From an uncultured Collinsella sp. (GTDB lineage: Bacteria; Actinomycetota; Coriobacteriia; Coriobacteriales; Coriobacteriaceae): a DNA stretch of 46,966 bases. The stretch lies in NCBI GenBank assembly GCA_900544205.1, contig UQUG01000007.1, positions 1-46,966 of the forward strand. The letters are read 5' to 3'. Positions within the stretch are counted from its first letter, which is position 1; every line of letters starts with the position of its first letter. The notes under the pieces were generated by a model. The model had not been told where the DNA came from. It did not search any database and saw only the letters and a list, made by a program, of their open reading frames with translations. Below, piece after piece: positions 1 through 6,667 of the stretch. Both the position numbers and the translations under genes were made by a program.

Positions 1-527
1 GCGCCTGCGAGCGCAACCACGTCGAGATCAGGAAGCTGCTGCCCAAGGGCGCCGGGCTCAGGTTCGACCGGCTATCCCCGGCCGACATGGCGCTCGCCAT
101 GTCGCACGTGAACTCCGAGCCCCGCGGCGCGCTCGGCTTCTCGACGCCCGCGCGCGCCTTCAGGGCGATGCTCGGGGACGATGCGGCGGCGCTGCTTGAC
201 GCCTACGGCGTGGAGGATGTGCCTCTGGCCGAGCTCGACCTGACGCCGGGACTCATCGAGAGGGCGCGCGCAGAGAGGGGCGATGCCCCGCTGGCCTAGC
301 CTGAAGGCAAAACGGAATAGACGGACCGACCGTCCGGCTGAGTCTGGGAAGAGGTGCCGGGCGGAGGGCGGAGCATGGCCACCGGACCCATCGAAACACA
401 TCTCCACCGTTCCTTCAACTGGGGAAATACCGCCCCCGGACCCCAGGAGGGGCCGCGGGGGCGTTCGGCTAGCTGCGGGAATGGCCTATTTGCCTAATGT
501 GTTCGGCTGAGATCGGAAATCAACCCT
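1..527 (+). mobile_element. IS30-family insertion sequence, 3' part (left copy)
   Basis: The segment holds the 3' end of an IS30-type transposase and about 228 bp of trailing sequence. It matches, in inverted orientation, the last 603 bases of the window. Similarity between the two copies stops at AGGGTTGATTTCCGATC (ending near 527 here and starting near 46364 on the right), which I take as the IS terminus. A GC-rich hairpin at 431-463 is conserved in both copies and may end transposase transcription. The 5' part lies outside the window. The insertion abuts a radical SAM gene that has lost its N-terminus. Confidence 0.8.
3..299 (+). CDS. IS30-family transposase, C-terminal fragment (runs off the left edge)
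   Basis: This is the C-terminal part of a DDE transposase that cuts and pastes the IS. The reading frame enters from the left edge and ends at TAG 297-299. The block GACERNHVEIRKLLPKGAG, seen in full in the right-hand copy, is typical of IS30 transposases: the Glu in ERNH is the last catalytic acidic residue, and it is followed by the conserved Leu-Pro-Lys-Gly. The catalytic Asp residues would lie upstream, outside the window. The two copies in the window differ at a handful of residues, for example GVEDVPLAE here and GVWDVPLGD on the right, so they are distinct copies and not one sequence read twice. Confidence 0.8.
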   Translation, partial: ACERNHVEIRKLLPKGAGLRFDRLSPADMALAMSHVNSEPRGALGFSTPARAFRAMLGDDAAALLDAYGVEDVPLAELDLTPGLIERARAERGDAPLA

Positions 528-528
528 T

Positions 529-1338
529 TTGAATGACACTGCTGTGAATTCTTTCAAGGAGCACGGGTTTTCTGTTCTGATTAGTCTCGATGGTACAGGA
601 TGCAAGCACGATGCATCGCGCCCGTACAAGACGGGAGGCGGCTCTTTCTCCGATATCGACAAAAACGTTCGTCGTTTTTCCGAGTCGTTCCCCTTCGGCG
701 CAAGAGCGACCTTAACAAATAATAACTGTAACCTTGTTGAAGACTATCTTCAGTTTAAAGAGATGGGCTTCAGAAGGATTTACTTCTCGCCCGTGAGCTC
801 ATTCGATGAGAATATCAAACTCGACGAACACTCATTAAACAAAATCAGGGCGGGCCTAATAGATTTGGCGGATCAATATCTCAAACAGATTGATCAAGGG
901 GAAAAGCCCTTGTTTAGAACATTGAAAACTGCAGTTGATTTGATTATGAGCAACAGGATCGCCTTTGTCGGATGCGGGGCTGGCAGGCGTTTTATTTCCG
1001 TGACTCCCGAAGGGGACGTATACCCCTGTCACAGGTTTGTCGGGATGATGCGATTCAAAATGGGCAACATCGTCACCGGAATTGACGAAACTAGGTATAT
1101 TGAAAACTGGAGTCAGGGTGTCGAAAAAAGAATTGACTGTACGGACTGTTGGGCTCGGTCTTTCTGTGGTGGGGGCTGTAGCTGGGAGGCTGCAGACGAG
1201 CACGGCTACTTGCCCAAGAGTCTACACCCTGCATCATGTGAATATAGAAAAATGTGCTACGAGATGGCTTTTGACCTTATTTCCCGCCACTCATCTTCGC
1301 AGGAGAAAAATCAACGAGAAGCTACTGTATCGGAATAA
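529..1338 (+). pseudogene. Radical SAM/SPASM peptide maturase, N-terminus removed by IS30
   Basis: The remaining 269 residues begin inside a radical SAM barrel (VLISLDGTG) and end in a SPASM domain. The SPASM part has the expected cysteines: CGAG, the VTPEGDVYPCHRF block, then CTDC, SFCGGGC and a last Cys near PASCEYRK, which bind auxiliary [4Fe-4S] clusters. The CX3CX2C motif that binds the SAM-cleaving cluster should lie 100 or more residues upstream and is missing. The frame has a stop (508-510) just inside the IS, and the only available start is TTG 529. Base composition is much lower in GC than the core genes, which suggests transfer. The gene sits directly upstream of two Cys-rich peptides, so the ancestral role was probably thioether cross-linking of those peptides. 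I infer that the remnant is inactive. Confidence 0.8.
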
Positions 1339-1507
1339 GCGGTTCAGCGCATTGCTGTCACCATTGTGGAGGTGTTCGTTCTTCTGATTACCGTCTGCGA
1401 AGCTTATTGCTACGTCCGCCGAAACCATTCTAGAAATATGGTGAACTAGACATCTTGGTTTGTTATACACAATATTGAGGTTTTTCTGCACTCAAAGGGA
1501 GGTAGTC
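1339..1507 (+). other. Leader region between maturase remnant and first precursor peptide
   Basis: No gene is visible here. The stretch is AT-rich, and its 3' end carries AAAGGGAGG, a near-perfect ribosome binding site a few bases before the GTG start at 1508. It contains TTGTTATACACAATATTG, which may include a -10 element, but I cannot assign a promoter with confidence. Confidence 0.4.
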
Positions 1508-1711
1508 GTGAAGCATATTCATCCGATTAATCCAGGAAGTGGCGACGAGGCAGGCGTGAAGCCGATGTCTTTTGACTGCCTCTTGGGCATTACTGACATC
1601 TGTACTGTTTATGATAAAGCAGATGGCTGTGGTGCATACGATTACTGCGACTATGACATGGATGGCGGCAGCATCTGCGTTGTAGATCACTGTGGCATTG
1701 ATCAAACGTAG
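1508..1711 (+). CDS. Cys-rich RiPP precursor peptide 1 (67 aa, MKHIHP leader)
   Basis: A 67-residue peptide starting at GTG, preceded by AAAGGGAGG. The start is chosen because the downstream paralog begins with the same MKHIHP. Residues 1-22 form a Cys-free leader and the core holds six Cys at 24, 32, 41, 47, 57 and 62. The core is acidic and rich in Asp, Gly and Tyr. Two Cys-X3-Asp motifs occur (C32-D36, C41-D45), the pattern used by ranthipeptide maturases such as the freyrasin enzyme to make Cys-to-Asp thioether links. The block C-LLGITDIC-xxYD is shared with peptide 2. The position right after a radical SAM/SPASM gene supports a precursor role. Function and final structure are unknown, and I do not recognise the family. 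Confidence 0.75.
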   Translation: MKHIHPINPGSGDEAGVKPMSFDCLLGITDICTVYDKADGCGAYDYCDYDMDGGSICVVDHCGIDQT

Positions 1712-1741
1712 TCTCTAATTGGATTAAGGTGAGGAGCTGTT

Positions 1742-1921
1742 ATGAAGCATATCCATCCTGTTGGTTCAAATGAACATCCTCCCGTTGAGCCTTGTTGTCT
1801 TGGAGTTGATATATGCAATTTTTACGACATCGCCGAGTGCCCTGTTGCGGATTGGTGCTATGTCGATAAAGAATCAAGCTGTGTTTTGCCAGCAGATTGG
1901 TGCGATCCAGTTGACGAGTAG
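1742..1921 (+). CDS. Cys-rich RiPP precursor peptide 2 (59 aa, MKHIHP leader)
   Basis: A 59-residue paralog of the preceding peptide, starting at ATG with the ribosome site GGTGAGGAG just upstream. It shares MKHIHP and the block CLGVDIC-xxYD. Seven Cys lie at 18, 19, 25, 33, 39, 47 and 54. Four are in Cys-X3-Asp motifs (C19-D23, C25-D29, C33-D37, C54-D58), a denser match to the Cys/Asp thioether pattern than in peptide 1. Residues 1-16 would be the leader, rich in His and Pro. The spacing to peptide 1 is 30 bp, so the two are probably co-transcribed. Two different cores on one leader suggest a two-component product or two alternative products; this is inference. Confidence 0.75.
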   Translation: MKHIHPVGSNEHPPVEPCCLGVDICNFYDIAECPVADWCYVDKESSCVLPADWCDPVDE

Positions 1922-1999
1922 TTTTGTGGCTAGGAACTATTTGGTCCAATTCAGAATAAGATGGGAACAAATACCAAAATCTCGTGTCTGGGAGGAGTT

Positions 2000-2107
2000 A
2001 TGCCATTATTGCAAGGTCTCGTTGGATTAGCCTTTATACTTGCGTTATATCTGGCACCTTTTTTAATTCTATTCTTCATTATCCGACTCTTTCTTCGGAG
2101 AAAATAG
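2000..2107 (+). CDS. 35-residue membrane peptide in the RiPP locus
   Basis: A tiny open frame starting at ATG after GGGAGGAG. Residues 4-29 are almost wholly hydrophobic, giving one membrane span, and the C-terminus is basic (RLFLRRK), so the tail should be cytoplasmic. It follows precursor 2 by 78 bp on the same strand and is followed by a terminator-like hairpin, so it is probably the last gene of the precursor transcript. A role as a small immunity or accessory membrane peptide is possible but not shown by the sequence. Confidence 0.6.
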   Translation: MPLLQGLVGLAFILALYLAPFLILFFIIRLFLRRK

Positions 2108-2171
2108 GAGTGTCACGCAAACATTAGCGTAGCTTTCTTCCAATATGAGCCGAGCATTGGCAAGTGGAATA

Positions 2172-2216
2172 AGAAGCCCGACCGTTCGCCACATGAAAGT
2201 GATCGGACGGGCTTCT
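2172..2216 (+). terminator. Terminator hairpin after the precursor peptide genes
   Basis: AGAAGCCCGACCG is followed after a loop of about 19 bases by CGGACGGGCTTCT, a 13-bp stem with one mismatch. It is followed by TCTATTTAA, a weak T-rich tail. It lies 65 bp beyond the small membrane-peptide gene and would end that transcript. Confidence 0.6.
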
Positions 2217-2310
2217 CTATTTAACCCGGGCCGCCACCCATAGCGGCTTTCCAAGCGTATTCTCAGTGCAAAGCAATCGTCGGTTTAATCCTATGCGCTG
2301 ATACCGCATT

Positions 2311-2436
2311 TCATTTGTTCGGCTCGAATTCTACGGCCTGGCAACCCTCGCACTCTCCGGCAAATGGATTGAACGCGAAGGCAGAGATGATGTGTGCGTG
2401 GACATCGAGGCTGCTGTAGGCAACATACTGGGACAT
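2311..2436 (-). pseudogene. IS110-family transposase, N-terminal remnant
   Basis: The minus strand reads MSQYVAYSSLDVHAH, then SAFAFNPFAGE, and ends at TGA 2311-2313. The block YVxxxLDVHxxxI followed by FNPxxGE resembles the N-terminus of IS110-type transposases, where the Asp of LDVH is the first catalytic acid of the RuvC-like fold. Only 41 residues remain. It marks past transposition next to the RiPP locus. The resemblance is from memory of the family and the fragment is short. Confidence 0.4.
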
Positions 2437-2807
2437 GGACCCCCGCTGCGCGTGGTATGCGGCCCGGCATATTCATTGCCGTCCAACCCCGTGTAGTTGC
2501 AGCAAAGGGTGGAACCTCAATGCTCAGCTCATGTTGTCCGTGGGACACGAGAATCGTAAGTACACTTTGGTGCGATTCTCACGCTGATACTGAGCCACCT
2601 GGAATAAGATACGTCGCGACAACACTTCGCTTCACCTCTGTCTCGACAAGATGACGTAGACTAAAGTTTCCTTTAGTAAGAGAACGAGAACTATATCTGA
2701 AAGCGTTGCGATGGCGTGAAGGCACCGAGTCCGAACCGCCTGAATGCTACGTGCATCTGCATCGCCTTTTTGTTATCTCTGCCAGTTGGGTAGCACTACA
2801 CTTGTCA
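2437..2807. other. Non-coding stretch between IS110 remnant and ABC exporter
   Basis: No frame with a sensible start and family resemblance is visible. It probably holds scrambled mobile-element DNA. Confidence 0.4.
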
Positions 2808-4460
2808 TCATTTACCCTGGTACATGCTGCCTAAATCCACTACCCCTTCTACCGCGCCGACCATCTCGTCATCGTGAGAGACAACGATGATCAGCTGGCT
2901 TTGCTTGTTGCGCTTAACATAGGCCGCAAGCTCGGCGCGGCTTACAGCGTCTAACCCAGTCGTGGGCTCGTCGAGTACCAAAACTGACGACTTGCGTGAA
3001 ATCGCCGACCATAAGTACACTCGGCGCAGCTCACCGCCCGAAAGCGCGGAGCAGCGTTTCCCGAGCAACTCCTTCACGCTGTTTTCCAGCGAAAGTAGGC
3101 CATCTACACCCCGGTGATAGGAAGAAAAGGGCGTGTCGAAATACTCTAACAGCTCTTTCACCGTTTCGTCCGGCGCGAAGCACGACTGTGGGCAGCACGA
3201 TATCTCTCTCGCACGTATGTAATCCAAGTCGCATTCTTCGATTGGCACGCCGTTGTATTTTACTTTGCCTTTCGATGAGTATAGCCCGAGCATCAAGTAA
3301 AGAAGTGACGTCTTGCCTCTTCCGTTTTCCCCAACTATGCAATATGTACCAGGACCGGAAAACTTGAAAGAAAACCCGCCGAGGACCTCTCGGACAGATC
3401 CGTCTGGAAGGGCAACCGAGAATTCCAAATCAGATACCGAAATGTCATTTATTTCATCGAGTTTAGCTAAATCGGTCCGATTCCACCCCGATCTCTCCTT
3501 TTCTCTCGTCGCGATAGCCGTCCTATCCCATGATGCTTTGGCATCTTGATAGGATTTGAACAATGACATCATACTTTTCAAAGTCTTAAAGAGAACCGCG
3601 AAGTATGTACCGATGATAGTGTACTCGCCTATTGACATAGTTCCGTTAATGATTCGTACTCCGGAAACAACAAGTATCACCGCTTGAAACAACGCTGCGA
3701 AAAGACCATCGAGCGATGTCAGAGAATATGATAGCTTTCCGGAGCGCAAAACTTTGGGAAAATAGCTCTTAAACCCAGCGTCGAGCGCTTGTTCGCTCTT
3801 GCCGTACGAAGATGTCAGTTGAATGTTGAGAATCTGATTAAGCTGCGATGCAATTGCGGCGTAAAAGGCGCTGTCCGCCTCTTTCTTCTCATACGTGACC
3901 CTATACAAAAGTTTCCTCAACCCAGTAATTACACAGAAATACACGATGAGGAGAATGATGGAAAACACCGCGAGAGTTGAATCAATTGACCATATGATAA
4001 GCAATACGATGGGAATGGCTACAATGGACAGCGGCGCACTGATAAAATTCGCCAAAACGAAGGATGAGACCACGCTGGAGTCGGAAATAATCCGTTGCGT
4101 TGTATAGGCTGGATCGATGGTCCGAGTCACCAAGTAATCGTCTCTTTCAAAACGCAAGACGGCCTCCCTGAGAAGATCAAAGGAAAGTCTCGTGGTTATG
4201 CGAATGGAAAGTGTTCCTGCAAAATAAGTAAAGAGGGTGGAGAAAACTCCTATTGACGCAACCAGGAGCGCGAAGAGTACGGCGTCTCTTTCGCTGCGGT
4301 TACCGAGAAGAAAATCTAAGAATTTCCCGTTCACGTATGGCATGGCATAGGAGAGAGCGGTTCCAATCACCGTGATAGCAATGAAGACGAAAGCCCCTTT
4401 TGCTCTGATGAACCTCGAGAGAACGCATCGAATCAAGGAAGGCCCCAATCTACCCGCCAC
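2808..4460 (-). CDS. ABC exporter, fused membrane and ATPase domains
   Basis: A 550-residue half-transporter with six likely membrane spans in residues 15-320 and an ATPase domain in about 335-550. The ATPase motifs are complete: Walker A GENGRGKTS, Q-loop CCPQ, signature LSGGE, Walker B VLVLDEPTTGLD and the H-loop VVSHDDE. No N-terminal C39 peptidase domain is present, so it would export but not cleave a leader. It probably works as a homodimer and, from context, may have exported the product of the adjacent Cys-rich peptides. It is on the strand opposite to the precursors. The GTG start at 4460 has no clear ribosome site; TTG codons a few residues in are alternatives. Its base composition matches the low-GC island. 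Confidence 0.85.
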   Translation of the reverse strand: MAGRLGPSLIRCVLSRFIRAKGAFVFIAITVIGTALSYAMPYVNGKFLDFLLGNRSERDAVLFALLVASIGVFSTLFTYFAGTLSIRITTRLSFDLLREAVLRFERDDYLVTRTIDPAYTTQRIISDSSVVSSFVLANFISAPLSIVAIPIVLLIIWSIDSTLAVFSIILLIVYFCVITGLRKLLYRVTYEKKEADSAFYAAIASQLNQILNIQLTSSYGKSEQALDAGFKSYFPKVLRSGKLSYSLTSLDGLFAALFQAVILVVSGVRIINGTMSIGEYTIIGTYFAVLFKTLKSMMSLFKSYQDAKASWDRTAIATREKERSGWNRTDLAKLDEINDISVSDLEFSVALPDGSVREVLGGFSFKFSGPGTYCIVGENGRGKTSLLYLMLGLYSSKGKVKYNGVPIEECDLDYIRAREISCCPQSCFAPDETVKELLEYFDTPFSSYHRGVDGLLSLENSVKELLGKRCSALSGGELRRVYLWSAISRKSSVLVLDEPTTGLDAVSRAELAAYVKRNKQSQLIIVVSHDDEMVGAVEGVVDLGSMYQGK

Positions 4461-4606
4461 AAAACATCAATCACTGATACCTTACACCTCAACACAACAG
4501 GAGCGAAGATTTGCCAATGAGACTGCTTTAAGATTGCCTTGGGCCAATACGATCTCAAGCTCTTCCTACAAGAGAGTCGGAATCGGACATCTCCTCCGAC
4601 GAACCT

Positions 4607-4650
4607 GGCAATCGGGCGGTTGAAATATCTTTTTCAACCGCCCGATTGCC
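4607..4650. repeat. Perfect 18-bp inverted repeat upstream of the exporter
   Basis: GGCAATCGGGCGGTTGAA at 4607-4624 is the exact reverse complement of 4633-4650, with an 8-base loop. No T-run follows on the plus strand. On the minus strand it lies between the methyltransferase remnant (upstream) and the exporter. It could be a terminator of the remnant or a mobile-element end. Confidence 0.6.
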
Positions 4651-4775
4651 ACAATAGATTTGAGCATCCGCCCACAAACGTCCGCGTTTTATACCCATCA
4701 AATCCTTTGCCTTTTGTCGTCTAGACTAGAAAAATCGCTCGAAATAACGCAACCGGCCTGCTCGCTTGAAGAAAC

Positions 4776-5470
4776 CTAAGCCCGTAACGTAGATGTGCAA
4801 ACTTCCGAAACGCCTTGCGCGGCATAGTGCGTATAAACTTCGTCAACCGCCTCAGAAATATCTGAGTATCGCGCCGGGTCAAAAGCATACGATGTCGCAG
4901 CTATACCCTGCACCCATTCGGAACGCGGATTAATTGAATAGCCACACAGCATCATCATACATGCATCTAGACCTGATTTCCCAAGTATCCGACGTATTGA
5001 TGAGAGCATCGCGGGTCGCCCCTGCACCATCGTCGTCACCCCTATTAGCAGTATTTACCGTTTTTCTCTAAATGCGTATCGCCACCCTTAAGAATACGAA
5101 GTGTTTTATCCAGACCCGATTGTCCTCCATCTCAAACGAAGGGATAAGGAATCTCATCCGGAATCGGCAGTAACGGAGGATTCACAACGACAAGCGAAAA
5201 ACATGAGTCATCTCTCAGAGGGGAGTAAAGGCTCCCCTCAAGCACCCTAGTTTCGTCATCCAAAGAGTTGATGGCAGTGTTTTTCTTACAAAGGTCGACA
5301 ACAAAAGGGTTGATTTCTACAGATGTTACATCCATGCCACAGTTGGTAAGTATCAGGCCCTGTATTCTGGGGCCAGAACACAAATCGAGAGCCTTCCGTG
5401 CGCTCTGCGGTGTAAGGCGCCAATCTCAGCAAATCTGTCCCACAATACTGCGCTGAAGAACAAGACGGAA
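4776..5470 (-). pseudogene. SAM-dependent methyltransferase, decayed
   Basis: Reading down the minus strand, a class I methyltransferase can be pieced together. ALDLCSGPRIQGL is motif I, SVEINPFVVDLCKKN holds the acidic motif, and VVVNPPLLPIPDEIPYPFV is the NPP-type motif IV. A TGA (ending near 5132) then stands where the family usually has Gly, and the same frame continues with DGGQSGLDKTLRILKGG. After a further frame change the C-terminal part (4776-5039) reads to SEVCTSTLRA. A frame change is also needed before motif I, near 5390. With at least one stop and two shifts the gene is dead. The NPP motif suggests methylation of a nitrogen atom. Its place beside the exporter suggests a former RiPP tailoring enzyme; this is inference. 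Confidence 0.6.
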
Positions 5471-5725
5471 TCCCTGAGCCAAACTCCCCTATACCTTATT
5501 AAGGCTAAGACAGGCAAGTTCACGCACCCGGCATATTCCAGAATAACATCCTATTGTTTTAGATGCTCTACAAGCATGAACAGCCGCGAATCGGAAAGAT
5601 CTTCTAGTTTCGCCCCGACTGACCGCCAAGGGCCAAAATGGCCCCTCCATCCCCGGGCGACTGGCTCTGGCGCGCCGAGGAGTGTCCCCAAGTGCCGGCA
5701 GAAAAGAAACGTCCCTATCTGCCGG
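5471..5725. other. Intergenic, with a 9-bp hairpin after the FHA gene
   Basis: The stretch carries no gene I can support. GCCGGCAGA (5694-5702) pairs with TCTGCCGGC (5718-5726), whose arm touches the stop codon of the FHA gene on the minus strand, so it may help to end that transcript. Confidence 0.4.
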
Positions 5726-6664
5726 CTAGAGAGCACCGAAGAGGATGGCGTAGGTAGTGGATTCGCCGAGCTTGAGCTCGTCGCCGGGATTGAGTTGGGC
5801 GGAACGGCCGGGCTCGACCTGAATGCAGACGCGCGTGGCCCCGTTTACCACCACGGTTCCGTTGGTGGACGACAAGTCCTCGACGTGCCAGATATTTTGA
5901 GCATCGCACCAGATATGAGCATGGCGGGCCGAGACATCGTCGCCGACGTCGGTAATATCGCCCTCACCAGTGGCCAGCGCGCCAATCTCAACACCCTGCT
6001 CGCTCGGCTGAATCCAGCGCGGGGCGCTCACGACAAAACTGTTTTGTACGCGCAGCAAGCCCAAGGGGTGCGCCGGGGCGGGTTCGCGTTCGCCCGCGGT
6101 CATCGACATGCCAAGCGAACGCGGCGTGGATGTTCCTCCGCCACAGGTCGCGTGCGCGTAGTCGATGGCATAGTTCACCGAGGACCGCACATCCGCCGAA
6201 CAACCGACGGCGACAAACAGCACCAGCACGGCCTCGGCGCGCTCGGCGGGCATGAGTTCCGCCGCCTGGGACAGGCGATCGAGCGCGTTGCGATAGAGAT
6301 TCGTGTCCTGGTGGCACTCTTCGAGCGCGCGTACCATCGGTTCACCTGCAGGACCGCACACCATATTGATCACAGCCGTGGAGTCCATGGGATTGCGCTG
6401 GCGCAGGGCCAGTTGCGACATAATACGCTCAGCCGAGGTACCGTATTCGGCAAAGTAGCGCTGCTGAAGCGTGCCGACCGGCGCGCGAACGATAAAGCGG
6501 GAAACCCAAGAGCGATCGGCGGCTCGGCTCTGCGGGCTGCGGCCGTCGGCGAGCGGACGGGACGAAAGCACCAGGCCGCACAGCTCGATATGGCTCAGAT
6601 GCGCCGCGCGCTTAAAGATGTCAAACATGGCCCCGCATGGGGTAAGCTCAACTTGAGATGCCAT
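5726..6664 (-). CDS. FHA-domain protein
   Basis: A 312-residue cytoplasmic protein with a C-terminal FHA domain (about 215-312). Residues VSARHAHIWCD and EDLSSTNGTVVVNG are the FHA signature that binds phosphothreonine. The N-terminal 200 residues are of a type I do not recognise. The start is ATG 6664 after AAGGAGG. It lies 3 bp after the kinase gene in an operon of envelope protein, kinase and FHA protein, so it is probably a substrate or adaptor of that kinase. It is a different FHA family from the fhaA/fhaB pair near 17 kb. Confidence 0.85.
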   Translation of the reverse strand: MASQVELTPCGAMFDIFKRAAHLSHIELCGLVLSSRPLADGRSPQSRAADRSWVSRFIVRAPVGTLQQRYFAEYGTSAERIMSQLALRQRNPMDSTAVINMVCGPAGEPMVRALEECHQDTNLYRNALDRLSQAAELMPAERAEAVLVLFVAVGCSADVRSSVNYAIDYAHATCGGGTSTPRSLGMSMTAGEREPAPAHPLGLLRVQNSFVVSAPRWIQPSEQGVEIGALATGEGDITDVGDDVSARHAHIWCDAQNIWHVEDLSSTNGTVVVNGATRVCIQVEPGRSAQLNPGDELKLGESTTYAILFGAL

Positions 6665-6667
6665 GAC

